Of a DNA stretch of 21,802 nucleotides, positions 8,234 through 16,804 are shown piece by piece. The stretch is from Burkholderiales bacterium (GTDB lineage Bacteria; Pseudomonadota; Gammaproteobacteria; Burkholderiales; Burkholderiaceae_A). The position numbers and the translations under genes were made by a program. Each line of letters starts with the position of its first letter. Position 1 is the first letter of the stretch. The stretch is from positions 1 to 21,802 of the forward strand of contig JAURFZ010000007.1 in the NCBI GenBank assembly GCA_030834045.1, in the 5' to 3' direction. The notes under the pieces are model-generated. The model was not told the origin of the DNA, did not search any database, and saw only the letters and a list, made by a program, of their open reading frames with translations.

Positions 8234-9040
8234 CTAAACCGCCACCTCGGCCTTGATGGCCGGGTGATGCGTATAGCCTTCAATAACGACATCTTCAAAG
8301 CTGTAGCTAAAAATATTCTGGGCCCTTCGGTTAAGTTTGAGTCGCGGTAGAGGGAATGCGGATCTTGAGAGTTGTTCCTTGGCCTGCTCGATGTGATTGT
8401 TGTACAGGTGGCAGTCTCCCCCTGTCCAAATGAAGTCGCCTGGTTCAAAGCCTGACTGGTCTGCAACCAGGTGGGTAAGAAGGGCGTAGCTTGCAATATT
8501 AAAGGGCACACCTAGAAAGATATCGGCACTTCGCTGGTAGAGCTGGCAAGAAAGCTTACCTTTGGCAACATAGAACTGGAACATGGTGTGGCAAGGGGCA
8601 AGGGCCATTTGATCAAGCTGGCTGACGTTCCAGGCATTCACAATAAGACGCCGAGAGTTGGGGTTCGTCTTAAGTTCCTGCATCAGGTTCTGAATCTGGT
8701 CGATGGTTCGGCCGGGGTCAGCAGCCGAAGGCGCTGGCCAAGACCTCCATTGCCGGCCGTAGATGGGCCCAAGTTCTCCCTGGGAATCGGCCCATTCGTC
8801 CCAGATGGAAACACCGGCTGCCTGGAGGCTTTTGACGTTGGTCTCCCCACGCAGAAACCACAAGAGTTCATGGATGATGCTTTTGGTATGGAGCTTTTTT
8901 GTGGTGATGAGCGGAAACCCCTCTTCAAGCTTAAACCGCATCTGCCAACCAAAGACAGATCGTGTGCCGGTTCCTGTTCGATCACTCTTTTCTGCGCCAT
9001 GCTCAAGAACATGCTGCATGAGCTCGTGGTACTGCCTCAT
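8234..9040 (-). CDS. thyA: Thymidylate synthase
   Basis: Thymidylate synthase methylates dUMP to dTMP using methylene-tetrahydrofolate and releases dihydrofolate, which the adjacent FolA domain recycles. The 268-residue length is typical. Seen: DRTGTGTRSVFG (20-31) with phosphate-binding Arg21, LLWFLRGETN (59-68), the NSRRLIVNAWN block with Arg130 and Arg131, catalytic Cys150 in ALAPCHTMFQFYV, QRSADIFLGVPFNIASYALL with Asp173 and Asn181, and DCHLYNNH. The start at 9040 overlaps the fabI stop by four bases (ATGA), and the folA-mocA fusion follows after five bases. The three genes are probably one transcript. Confidence 0.98.
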   Translation of the reverse strand: MRQYHELMQHVLEHGAEKSDRTGTGTRSVFGWQMRFKLEEGFPLITTKKLHTKSIIHELLWFLRGETNVKSLQAAGVSIWDEWADSQGELGPIYGRQWRSWPAPSAADPGRTIDQIQNLMQELKTNPNSRRLIVNAWNVSQLDQMALAPCHTMFQFYVAKGKLSCQLYQRSADIFLGVPFNIASYALLTHLVADQSGFEPGDFIWTGGDCHLYNNHIEQAKEQLSRSAFPLPRLKLNRRAQNIFSYSFEDVVIEGYTHHPAIKAEVAV

Positions 9041-9825
9041 GACTCGGGTCCCATGGCCGCCATAATATTGAAGCCCGAGTCCACATAGGTAATTTCGCCG
9101 GTAATGCCGCGTGCGAGATCGGACAGCATGAAGGCGCAGACGTTGCCAACCTCCTCGATGGAGACATTGCGTCGCAAGGGGGCTTGCTTTTCGACCATCG
9201 ACAGAATCTGGCCAAAGCCTTTAATACCGCTTGCTGCCAGTGTTTTAATCGGCCCCGCAGAGACGCCATTGACCCGAACGCCCAGCGGGCCAAGGCTAGC
9301 GGCGGTGTAGCGCACGGCAGCCTCAAGGCTAGCCTTTGCAAGGCCCATGGTGTTGTAGGCGGGTACAACCTTTGAGGCCCCGTGGTAGGTAAGTGCCACA
9401 ACGCTGCTGTCGTGACCTTCCATAAGTGGCTTAAAGGCTTTAGCCAGAGCAGGCAGGCTGTAGCTTGAGACATCGTGGGCAATTCGGAAGCCCTCACGGC
9501 TTAGTCCCTCTAGAAAGTCGCCCGCAATGGCCTCCCGTGGAGCAAAGGCAATGGCATGCACCAGGCCGTCGAGCTGCGCCCAATGGCCAGCGAGCTTTTC
9601 TGCAAGGCCATCAATTTGGCTGTCTTCGGAGACATCGCAAGGCAGGCAAATGGCACTGTCAAAGGCCTTGGCCAGGTCTCGAATGCGTTCTTCAAACCGA
9701 TCATTTTGGTAGGTAAATGCCAGCTGCGCGCCCTGCGCATGGCAGGCTTTTGCAACACCGTAGGCAATCGAGCGGTTTGATAACACCCCTGTAATGAGAA
9801 TTCGTTTGTTCTGAAGAAAAGACAT
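9037..9825 (-). CDS. fabI: Enoyl-[acyl-carrier-protein] reductase (NADH) FabI
   Basis: FabI performs the last reduction of each fatty-acid elongation cycle and is the target of triclosan, isoniazid-like and diazaborine compounds. The 262-residue short-chain dehydrogenase has the FabI-type nucleotide loop GVLSNRSIAYGVAK (13-26), CDVSED (63-68), HAIAFAPREAI (90-100), REGFRIAHDVSSYS (110-123), the YHGASKVVPAYNTMGLAK block with Tyr147, Tyr157 and Lys164, and VNGVSAGPIKTLAASGI (190-206). Residue 93, Gly in E. coli, is Ala here, a variant I also recall from wild-type FabIs. ATG 9825 has an AGGAAG ribosome binding site. It heads the fabI-thyA-folA/mocA run, divergent from yejA across 78 bases. Confidence 0.97.
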   Translation of the reverse strand: MSFLQNKRILITGVLSNRSIAYGVAKACHAQGAQLAFTYQNDRFEERIRDLAKAFDSAICLPCDVSEDSQIDGLAEKLAGHWAQLDGLVHAIAFAPREAIAGDFLEGLSREGFRIAHDVSSYSLPALAKAFKPLMEGHDSSVVALTYHGASKVVPAYNTMGLAKASLEAAVRYTAASLGPLGVRVNGVSAGPIKTLAASGIKGFGQILSMVEKQAPLRRNVSIEEVGNVCAFMLSDLARGITGEITYVDSGFNIMAAMGPES

Positions 9826-9861
9826 GCTTCTTCCTGTCTGACGGGTTATTGATCTAACTTC

Positions 9862-9889
9862 GCTACACTACCATCCCATTGGTCGTCAA
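9862..9889 (-). promoter_or_regulatory. Possible sigma-70 promoter for fabI
   Basis: On the minus strand TTGACG (9889-9884) matches the -35 consensus in five of six positions. A 16-base spacer leads to TGTAGC (9867-9862), a poor -10. It lies in the only gap upstream of fabI. The same 78-base gap must also hold the yejA promoter; there I see only a TACACT (9864-9869) without a good -35. Weak evidence. Confidence 0.3.
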
Positions 9890-9903
9890 TTTTCAAGGTC
9901 TCA

Positions 9904-11784
9904 ATGGTCGTGCTCTTACGCAAACCGTTAAAGCTGTGGTCCACTGTCGCTTTCGCGAGTCTGCTAACGCAGCTTAGCTGCTACCCCGGCAGCCGGGCCT
10001 ACGGCACCGAGCCCTCAGCGGCATCAAAACTCCAAAGTGGCTTTGTTACCTCTCTGGCCTTAGGGGCAACACCGAAGTATTCCAAAGACTTTTCTCATTT
10101 TAGCTACACCGACCCTCTGGCAAAGCCGGGAGGCGAGCTGCGCCTAGCAGCCATGGGCAGTTTCGATAAGCTCAATCCGTTTACCCTGAAGGGGATCGCG
10201 GCCCGCGGCATCTCCGAGCTCGTCTTTGAGCCGCTTGCCATTGGTAGCCTGGATGAGCCAATGTCCATGTATGGCCTCTTGGCTGAATCGATGCGACTTG
10301 CGCCCGATGAGCTCTCGATGACCTTTCGGCTCTCGCCCAATGCTCGGTTTTCAAATGGCCTGCCCGTGCTTGCTGCCGACGTCAAGTTTGCCTTTGACAC
10401 CCTTCGTAGCCCGGCAGCAAGCCCCATCTGGCGCAACTATTGGGCCGATGTTAAAGACGCGGTGGTTCTCGATGAACGAACGATCCGGTTTAATTTTCTG
10501 CGCCGCAACCGTGAGCTTCATATGACCGTGGCGAGCCTGCCGGTCTTCTCTAAAAGCTGGGGAGGCGAGCTGCCCTTTGACCAGTGGCTCATGCAGTCTC
10601 CGGTTGGGTCGGGCCCCTACCGGGTGGCCCGCGCAGACATGGGAAAGTCGGTGGTCTACGAGCGCCGCGACGATTACTGGGCGAGGAATCATCCAGCCAG
10701 GCGGCACCAGTTTAATTTCGATCGAATTAGTTTTCGTTATTACAAAGATGTCTTTGCCCGGCTTGAGGCTCTAAAGGCAGGGGAGTTCGATTTTATTCAC
10801 GAGAACACCGCAAAGAACTGGGCTCGGTCGTACAAAGGCCGGCCATTTCAGTCGGGTGAACTGGTCATGGAAGAGCTTCCCAATTCCAATGGTGCTGGGC
10901 TTCAAGCCTTTTTCTTTAATACCCGCAGGCCGCTCTTTCAGGACGTACGCGTTCGGCATGCCCTGTCGCTTGCGATGGATTTTGAATGGATGAACCGGCA
11001 ACTCTTCTACGACCAGTACATTCGCTCAAACTCGTACTTCACCAACTCAGAGCTTGTCGCATCAGGCCTGCCCAATGAGGCCGAGATGGAGCTTCTGCGC
11101 CGTCTTGCAAAGCAAGGCCGGCTGGAAGTGGAGGAGGGCTGGCTAGTGACGCCAGTGCCCGAGCCCCCGTCTGCGAAGGGAGCCGATGGCCTTCGACAGA
11201 ACCTGCGAGAGGCGAAGAAGCTTCTGCAGGAGGCGGGCTGGTCCTTGCGGGATGGGCGCCTGGTCAATGCCCGTGGAGAGCCCTTTGAGTTTGAAATTCT
11301 TATTAGTCAACGCAATTGGGAGCGAGTGATTGCGCCCTTTGCGAGGAACCTGGAAAAGCTTGGCGTGCGCGTCTCAACCCGAGTCTCCGATGCCTCGTTG
11401 TACAAAAAGCGCCTGGATAACTATGACTACGACATGATGGTGCATTGGTACCTATCGGGCCAGAACCCAGGTAACGAGATGCTCTTTCGCTTCACCTCGT
11501 CCTCCGCAAAAGAGCCGGGCGCCGACAACTATGCGGGCGTTGCCAGCCCCTGGGTCGATGCGCTTATTTCTCATCTCGTTGCCGTTCGTAATCGGGAGGA
11601 ACTGGTGACGGCCGCACGACTTCTTGATCGGGTGCTGCGACATGGGCATTACGCCATTCCCCACTGGCACAACAGAGTGCATCGAGTCGCCTATCGACGT
11701 GGCCTTCGCGCACCAGCGAAGCCACCTCTTTACTACCATTCTGAAGACTGGGCGATGGCCGCCTGGTGGTGGGAGAAGCCATGA
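9904..11784 (+). CDS. yejA: Periplasmic peptide-binding protein YejA (ABC transporter, family 5)
   Basis: This 626-residue extracellular solute-binding protein delivers oligopeptides to the YejBEF importer; in E. coli and relatives the Yej system takes up peptides including microcin C. An N-terminal signal sequence is visible: KPLKLW, then a hydrophobic run at about 11-26, with likely signal peptidase I cleavage near residues 31-36; Cys26 is not in a good lipobox. The mature start ALGATPKYSKDFSHFSYTDP (about 52-71), PGGELRLAAMGSFDKLNPFTLKG (75-97), the FSNGLPVLAADVKFAFDTL block and the FYNTRRP-like FFFNTRRPLFQDVRVRHALSLAMDFEWMN block are characteristic of the YejA branch. ATG 9904 has an AAGG upstream. 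The stop overlaps the yejB start as ATGA. Confidence 0.93.
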   Translation: MVVLLRKPLKLWSTVAFASLLTQLSCYPGSRAYGTEPSAASKLQSGFVTSLALGATPKYSKDFSHFSYTDPLAKPGGELRLAAMGSFDKLNPFTLKGIAARGISELVFEPLAIGSLDEPMSMYGLLAESMRLAPDELSMTFRLSPNARFSNGLPVLAADVKFAFDTLRSPAASPIWRNYWADVKDAVVLDERTIRFNFLRRNRELHMTVASLPVFSKSWGGELPFDQWLMQSPVGSGPYRVARADMGKSVVYERRDDYWARNHPARRHQFNFDRISFRYYKDVFARLEALKAGEFDFIHENTAKNWARSYKGRPFQSGELVMEELPNSNGAGLQAFFFNTRRPLFQDVRVRHALSLAMDFEWMNRQLFYDQYIRSNSYFTNSELVASGLPNEAEMELLRRLAKQGRLEVEEGWLVTPVPEPPSAKGADGLRQNLREAKKLLQEAGWSLRDGRLVNARGEPFEFEILISQRNWERVIAPFARNLEKLGVRVSTRVSDASLYKKRLDNYDYDMMVHWYLSGQNPGNEMLFRFTSSSAKEPGADNYAGVASPWVDALISHLVAVRNREELVTAARLLDRVLRHGHYAIPHWHNRVHRVAYRRGLRAPAKPPLYYHSEDWAMAAWWWEKP

Positions 11785-12875
11785 GCGCCAATCTTCTGGG
11801 CTATATCGTCAAGCGTCTTTTGCTCATGATTCCCACGCTGTTGGGAATTCTTCTTGTGACCTTTACCCTTGTCCAGTTTGTTCCTGGCGGCCCAGTGGAG
11901 CAGATGGTGCAGATGCTCAAGGGCGATCATTCAGCCACCGGTATTGCCGTTCCGGGGGGGTCTGCCGCAGGAGATGTTGGCCAAGCCTCGGGGGTTTACC
12001 GCGGTCGCGTTGGGGTGGATCCGCAAAAGCTCGAGGAGATCAAAGCCCTGTATGGCTTTGACAAACCGGCCACTGAACGGTTTGTCGATATGGTGATTGG
12101 TTTCGCAAGCTTTGATCTGGGCACGAGTTTTTTTTATAACCGTAGCGTCTGGGAATTAATCGTAGAGAAGCTTCCCGTATCGGCGAGTCTTGGTCTCTGG
12201 AGTTTTCTTCTGACCTATCTGGTCTCCATTCCTTTGGGTATCTCCAAGGCTGTTCGACATGGGTCCTCCTTCGATCTCTACACCTCGCTGGCCATTCTTA
12301 TTGGGTACGCCATTCCCGGGTTTGTTCTGGGCGTCATCATGCTGGTCTTTTTTGGGGGAGGTAGCTTTTTTCAGATTTTCCCCCTGCGGGGTCTGACCAG
12401 CGATGACTTCGAACAGTTAAGCCTTATTGGCAAGGTCTTGGATTACTTCTGGCACCTTGCACTGCCGCTCACCTGCCTCGTCATCGGTAGCTTTGCGGTC
12501 ATCACCATGCTCACCAAGAACACCATGCTTGAGGAAATTCGGCGTCAGTATGTTTTGACCGCGCGCGCCAAAGGCCTTGATGAGCAGGTTGTCCTGTGGC
12601 GGCATGTGCTGCGCAATGCCCTGATTCCGATCGTGACGGGATTTCCTGCGGCGTTTGTGGCCGCCTTCTTTACGGGCTCGCTTCTTATTGAAACCCTTTT
12701 CTCGCTCGATGGTCTTGGCCTGCTGTCTTACGAGGCGGTCATGAAAAGAGACTATCCCGTTGTAATGGGAACGCTTTTCTTCTTCTCTCTGCTTGGCCTT
12801 GTTGCCAAACTTATTAATGACCTCTTGTACGTGGTTGTGGATCCCAGGGTTCAATTTGAGGCTAGCCAGAAATGA
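11781..12875 (+). CDS. yejB: Peptide ABC transporter inner-membrane permease YejB
   Basis: This is one half of the membrane channel of the Yej peptide importer. From ATG 11781 it is 364 residues. Seen: N-terminal GYIVKRLLLMIPTLLGILLVTF membrane helix (about 7-29) followed by the OppB-type VQFVPGGPVEQ, a hydrophilic periplasmic loop at about 41-110, several further membrane helices, and the EAA cytoplasmic coupling loop around 259-280 (LTARAKGLDEQVVLWRHVL) that contacts the ATPase. I chose ATG 11781 because it forms a four-base ATGA overlap with the yejA stop; an upstream in-frame GTG at 11766 would add five residues and is less likely. The yejE start overlaps its stop by four bases. Confidence 0.95.
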   Translation: MSANLLGYIVKRLLLMIPTLLGILLVTFTLVQFVPGGPVEQMVQMLKGDHSATGIAVPGGSAAGDVGQASGVYRGRVGVDPQKLEEIKALYGFDKPATERFVDMVIGFASFDLGTSFFYNRSVWELIVEKLPVSASLGLWSFLLTYLVSIPLGISKAVRHGSSFDLYTSLAILIGYAIPGFVLGVIMLVFFGGGSFFQIFPLRGLTSDDFEQLSLIGKVLDYFWHLALPLTCLVIGSFAVITMLTKNTMLEEIRRQYVLTARAKGLDEQVVLWRHVLRNALIPIVTGFPAAFVAAFFTGSLLIETLFSLDGLGLLSYEAVMKRDYPVVMGTLFFFSLLGLVAKLINDLLYVVVDPRVQFEASQK

Positions 12876-13921
12876 CGGCTTCTGAGGCAGGCACTCCATC
12901 AAGCCAGTCCCTGGGGCGTCGTGCGGCAAGGCGTTTTTGGGCGAATCGCCGAGGGCGGGTAAGTCTTATTCTCTTTCTTGCTGCCGTTGTCGTTAGCCTC
13001 TTTGCTGAACTTTTGTCCAACGAGCGACCCTTGGTGGTCTCCTTCCAGAATGAACTCTACTTCCCACTCATTCACGACTATCCCGAAAGCACCTTTGAGG
13101 GTGATTTTCAAACGGCAACCGATTACCTTGACCCTTTTATTCGCAAGCAGTTTGATGCCCCAGGCAATTGGGCGCTCTATCCAGTCAATGAGTATTCCTA
13201 CGACACCCTGAATTACTTCGCCTCGCAGCCTAACCCCGCACCACCCTCGTCAGAGAACTGGATGGGTACCGACGATCGAGGCCGCGACATTGCAGCAAGG
13301 CTGCTTTACGGATTTCGGGTGTCTGTCTTTTTTGGTCTTGCGCTCACGGCAATTGGTGTCTTGCTGGGCATTTTCTTCGGAGCCCTTCAGGGCTATTTCG
13401 TGGGTAAGACCGATCTTTTCTTTCAGCGTTTCATCGAAGTCTGGGGTGCCATTCCAGAGCTCTACCTTCTTATTATTCTGGCTTCTATTTTTGAGCCAGG
13501 GCTGCTCATCCTATTAGTGATTCTTTCTCTCTTCGGATGGATGGGGCTGTCGGATTACGTTCGCGCGGAATTTCTTCGCAACCGCAGCCTCGACTATGTC
13601 ACGGCCGCGCGCGCCCTGGGCCTTCGCCACGACCAGATCATTCTTCGTCATGTGCTTCCCAACAGCCTGACACCTGTTATTGCATTTCTACCTTTTCGGA
13701 TGTCGGCCTCTATTCTTGCGCTTACAAGCCTCGACTTTCTTGGCCTTGGTGTGCCCTCCTCAACGCCGAGCCTAGGCGAGCTTCTTGCGCAGGGCAAAGA
13801 CAATCTTGATGCCTGGTGGATCACGGTTCCTACCTTTGGAGTGCTTGTAGGCACTTTGCTGCTTCTGATTTTTGTGGGTGAGGCCCTGCGTGATGCACTT
13901 GATACGCGAAGGGTGCAATAG
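12872..13921 (+). CDS. yejE: Peptide ABC transporter inner-membrane permease YejE
   Basis: This is the second permease of the Yej importer, 349 residues. Seen: a basic cytoplasmic N-terminus with RRAARRFWANRRGR (16-29), a first membrane helix at about 31-48, a large periplasmic loop with the YejE-type pattern PLIHDYPE, TDYLDPFI and YSYDTLNY, then NWMGTDDRGRDIAARLLYGFR (129-149) common to DppC/OppC-class permeases, and the EAA loop TAARALGLRHDQIILRHVL at about 244-262. The ATG at 12872 overlaps the yejB stop as ATGA, and yejF begins 3 bases after its stop, so all four yej genes should be one translationally coupled unit. Confidence 0.95.
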   Translation: MTASEAGTPSSQSLGRRAARRFWANRRGRVSLILFLAAVVVSLFAELLSNERPLVVSFQNELYFPLIHDYPESTFEGDFQTATDYLDPFIRKQFDAPGNWALYPVNEYSYDTLNYFASQPNPAPPSSENWMGTDDRGRDIAARLLYGFRVSVFFGLALTAIGVLLGIFFGALQGYFVGKTDLFFQRFIEVWGAIPELYLLIILASIFEPGLLILLVILSLFGWMGLSDYVRAEFLRNRSLDYVTAARALGLRHDQIILRHVLPNSLTPVIAFLPFRMSASILALTSLDFLGLGVPSSTPSLGELLAQGKDNLDAWWITVPTFGVLVGTLLLLIFVGEALRDALDTRRVQ

Positions 13922-13924
13922 GCC

Positions 13925-15655
13925 ATGGCAAGCCTTCTTCAGCTTCGAGAGCTCAGCATTCGCTTTCATGCCTCGGTGACCAACCCGGGATCCACCCCAC
14001 CAGATGCAGACCCTCTCTCAGTCTCTACAGCCCCGCGCCTTGTGTGGGCGGTTGATGGGCTTAACTTGTCGGTCGACAAGGGTGAGCGCGTGGCGCTGGT
14101 TGGCGAGTCGGGCTCAGGCAAAACCATTACCGCCTTGGCTGCCCTTGGTCTTTTGCAGGATGTCGAGCTAAGAGGCTCCATTCAGTGGAAAGGGGAGGAG
14201 CTTCATGGTGCGTCGCCAACGCGCCTCCGAAGGCTGCGTGGGAAAGAGATCGCCATGGTCTTTCAAGAGCCCATGTCGGCGCTCAACCCGCTTCTTACAG
14301 TGGGGCGACAGGTGGGCGAGGTGCTTGAGACCCATGAGGGTCTTACGAAGGCTCAGGCCCACGAGCGGGCTGTGGAGCTGCTTCAGAAAGTGGGTATTGA
14401 TGACCCAGGTCGGCGAGCGCGCAGTTATCCGCATCAACTCTCTGGGGGCCAGCGGCAGAGGGTCTTAATTGCCATGGCCCTGGCCTGTCAGCCTGAGCTT
14501 TTAATTGCCGATGAGCCCACAACGGCACTTGATGTTAGCTTGCGGCAACAGATCTTAGAGCTTTTATTAAGCCTGCAAGAAGAAACTGGTATGGGCATTT
14601 TGCTTATCACCCACGACCTTCCTATCGTGAAGCGTTTTGCCTCACGGGTTGCCGTGATGCAGGCGGGCTGCATTATTGAAACGGGCGATGCCGAGTCGGT
14701 CTTTCAACGACCCTCTCATCCCTACACCCAGCGGCTTGTGCAGAGCCAGCCCCGCCCACTTGTGGGGGCGCCTGGCCCGCGTGACATTCTCCTTGATGTG
14801 CGTCAGCTTCACTGTGACTACGCCATTCCCACAGGTCTTTTTAGAAAGCGGCGATTCACGGCGCTTCACCGAGAGAACTTCGTGATCTCGCGGGGCGAGA
14901 CCCTTGGCGTGGTCGGTGAGTCTGGCTCGGGGAAGACCACCCTTGCGATGGCGGTGATGCGCCTGGTCCAAGCCCGCGTGACGGGTCTGGTGAAATTAAG
15001 TGGCGTTGACCTGCTTGGCCTAGGATCCACAGCGCTGCGGAAAGAGCGGCGTCGTTTTCAGCCGGTTTTCCAAGATCCATACAGTGCCTTGTCGCCACGA
15101 CTTACGGTGCGCCAAATTCTTGAAGAGGGCCTGAGGCTTCACCGGCCGGAACTCACCTGGCAGCAAAGGCTCGATCGGTGCGAGTTGATCATGGCGGAGG
15201 TTGGTCTCTCCCCAGAGGGCCTTCAGCGCTACCCGCATGAGTTTTCGGGCGGTCAACGCCAACGCATCGCAATTGCACGGGCGGTGCTTCAAGAGCCCGA
15301 ACTCATTATTCTTGATGAGCCCACCAGCGCGCTTGACCTCTCCATTCAGCAGCAGATTCTTGAGCTGCTTGTCATGCTTCAAGAGACCAAGGGCTTTGCC
15401 TACCTTTTCATCTCGCACGACCTTCATGTCATACGATCGATCTCGCACCGTTGCCTAGTGATGCAATACGGCAAAATCGTAGAGTTCGGTGCGACCGAAC
15501 ATGTCTTGACCAGCCCGCGACACGCCTACACGCAGCAGTTGCTTGATGCAGCGTTTCCAGAGGAGAGACTTCAGGCTCTTGAGCGTGACCGTCTTGCAGC
15601 AATGGCCAACCGGCCCGTCCCACGAGCCCTTAGGCTAAACGAGCAGCCCTCTTAG
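13925..15655 (+). CDS. yejF: Peptide ABC transporter ATPase YejF (two ATP-binding domains)
   Basis: This 576-residue cytoplasmic ATPase energises the Yej importer with both nucleotide-binding domains in one chain. Domain 1: Walker A GESGSGKT (60-67), signature LSGGQ (172-176), Walker B LLIADEP (192-198), switch His230. Domain 2: Walker A GESGSGKT (331-338), signature FSGGQ (440-444), Walker B LIILDEP (460-466), switch His498. Oligopeptide-family C-terminal tails follow each domain (PSHPYTQRLV, PRHAYTQQLL). A Pro/Ser-rich insert at about residues 19-38, before the first Walker A, looks longer than in E. coli YejF. The last 21 bases overlap the 3' end of the convergent lrgB gene. Confidence 0.96.
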   Translation: MASLLQLRELSIRFHASVTNPGSTPPDADPLSVSTAPRLVWAVDGLNLSVDKGERVALVGESGSGKTITALAALGLLQDVELRGSIQWKGEELHGASPTRLRRLRGKEIAMVFQEPMSALNPLLTVGRQVGEVLETHEGLTKAQAHERAVELLQKVGIDDPGRRARSYPHQLSGGQRQRVLIAMALACQPELLIADEPTTALDVSLRQQILELLLSLQEETGMGILLITHDLPIVKRFASRVAVMQAGCIIETGDAESVFQRPSHPYTQRLVQSQPRPLVGAPGPRDILLDVRQLHCDYAIPTGLFRKRRFTALHRENFVISRGETLGVVGESGSGKTTLAMAVMRLVQARVTGLVKLSGVDLLGLGSTALRKERRRFQPVFQDPYSALSPRLTVRQILEEGLRLHRPELTWQQRLDRCELIMAEVGLSPEGLQRYPHEFSGGQRQRIAIARAVLQEPELIILDEPTSALDLSIQQQILELLVMLQETKGFAYLFISHDLHVIRSISHRCLVMQYGKIVEFGATEHVLTSPRHAYTQQLLDAAFPEERLQALERDRLAAMANRPVPRALRLNEQPS

Positions 15656-16363
15656 CCAGGGCAGAAGGGGTGGGATAAGAATAGCCCCTGCAATACCATG
15701 CAGGCCCATGGCAATGCTTGCAAAGGCGCCGGCGTCGGGGTGGACGCTAAAGGCGCGCGAGGTGCCGATGCCATGGGCGGCAATGCCCAGTGCAAACCCC
15801 CGGTCGGCCCATTGACGCATGCCAATGGCGTCCAATAAGTAACGGACGCTAATGGCTCCGAGAATGCCGGTTAGAACGGCGTAAATGGCTGTAAGCGTGG
15901 GTGATATTCCTGTGCCATCCACAATGCCCATGGCAATGGGCGCAGCAACCGATTTGGCGACAAGCGGAAGCAGCAGGGCATCGGGAAGGTCAAGCAACAA
16001 CCCCAAGAGCGAGGCGCTGGCAATGGAGACCGCACCGCCCGCAAGCGTTGCCATTAACAAAACGGGAATTCGACCCTTTAAAAGCCGCCAGCCCTGGGCA
16101 ATGGGCACTGCAAGCGATACGGTTGCAGTGCCGAGAAGAAAGTGAATGAATTGGGCGCCCTCGAAGTAGGTTTCGTAAGGCATCTCGGCCACGACCAAGA
16201 CGGCCAGTACGATGAGAATCGCAACCGCAACGGGGTTCACCAGGGGTTGGCGGCCTGACCAATGGTGCAGGCGAAGACCAATCTCGTAGGCGAGAAGGGT
16301 CAACACAAGGCTAAAGAGCGGCAGTCCCGATAGGTAAACCCAGATCTCTTGCAGGTCGTTCAT
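15635..16363 (-). CDS. lrgB: LrgB/CidB-family membrane protein
   Basis: A 242-residue polytopic inner-membrane protein of the LrgB (CidB/YohK) family, the usual partner of LrgA. Hydrophobic segments cover most of the chain. The family's diagnostic blocks are seen: LVNPVAVAILIV (41-52), FLLGTATVSLAVPI (75-88), LPLVAKSVAAPIAMGI (132-147), and GIAAHGIGTSRAF (193-205). The family was first described as modulating murein hydrolase activity and lysis; later work in Firmicutes connects LrgAB-type pairs to pyruvate or related small-acid transport. Which applies here is open. It is 25 bases downstream of lrgA and overlaps the convergent yejF by 21 bases. The gene symbol is by family only. Confidence 0.92.
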   Translation of the reverse strand: MNDLQEIWVYLSGLPLFSLVLTLLAYEIGLRLHHWSGRQPLVNPVAVAILIVLAVLVVAEMPYETYFEGAQFIHFLLGTATVSLAVPIAQGWRLLKGRIPVLLMATLAGGAVSIASASLLGLLLDLPDALLLPLVAKSVAAPIAMGIVDGTGISPTLTAIYAVLTGILGAISVRYLLDAIGMRQWADRGFALGIAAHGIGTSRAFSVHPDAGAFASIAMGLHGIAGAILIPPLLPWLRGLLV

Positions 16364-16388
16364 GGCGCGCTTTTCAAGCTCCGAGGGC

Positions 16389-16781
16389 CTACCGGCCTTT
16401 GAACGGCTTGGCCTTGCCTGAGCCCTCGTCGGACTCGGCCGCTGTGATCTTGGGACTTAGAAGGCGCAGTACGAGGGCCGTTGTGACGATGGTGATTGCG
16501 ACGCTAAGCAGAAGAACCAACGCCACTGCCCAGCCATGGGTGCTGAGAACGGGAAGAAAGCTAACCACCCCCACAGCTGCGGGCACGAACAAAAGCCCGA
16601 GATGCTGGCTGAATGACGCCGAAACCATTGCCAGATCCGTGTCGATCTTTTTTCTCAGCAGTAAAGCCACGAGGAGGCAAGCCATGCCGATCACCGGCCC
16701 AGGGACGCTGAGCGAGAAACTGGTTGAAATAAGCTCTCCGAGACCCTGGAAAAGCATTAAAATCAGCAGGCCTCGAATCAT
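16389..16781 (-). CDS. lrgA: LrgA/CidA-family holin-like membrane protein
   Basis: This is a 130-residue small membrane protein with about four hydrophobic helices and a hydrophilic, charged C-terminal tail (AESDEGSGKAKPFKGR). The family pattern is clear: FQGLGELISTSFSLSVPGPVIGMACLLVALLLRKK at about 15-45, where the PGPVIGM motif is the hallmark, and LGLLFVPAAVGVVSF at about 66-80. LrgA is thought to form complexes with LrgB in the inner membrane. ATG 16781 has no strong Shine-Dalgarno sequence, but an in-frame stop upstream with no other start codon between leaves no alternative. It is divergent from dctP across a 103-base region holding a palindrome. The gene name is by family. Confidence 0.91.
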   Translation of the reverse strand: MIRGLLILMLFQGLGELISTSFSLSVPGPVIGMACLLVALLLRKKIDTDLAMVSASFSQHLGLLFVPAAVGVVSFLPVLSTHGWAVALVLLLSVAITIVTTALVLRLLSPKITAAESDEGSGKAKPFKGR

Positions 16782-16804
16782 CTGGGGGTAACTACCGAGA
16801 CCGG

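Noticed and set aside
8588..9088. 166-residue open frame on the plus strand opposite thyA
   Set aside because: It lies wholly antisense to thyA and the fabI end, has no recognisable motif, and thyA/fabI are certain.
11766..11780. Upstream GTG start for yejB
   Set aside because: The ATG at 11781 gives the ATGA overlap seen at the yejB-yejE junction and the usual YejB N-terminus.
12417..12929. 170-residue open frame on the minus strand opposite yejB
   Set aside because: Low-complexity charged shadow of a clear permease gene, with no motif and no promoter.
15635..16781. lrgA-lrgB as part of a phage lysis cassette or programmed cell death system
   Set aside because: No endolysin, spanin or other phage gene is nearby, and the flanks are housekeeping transporters.
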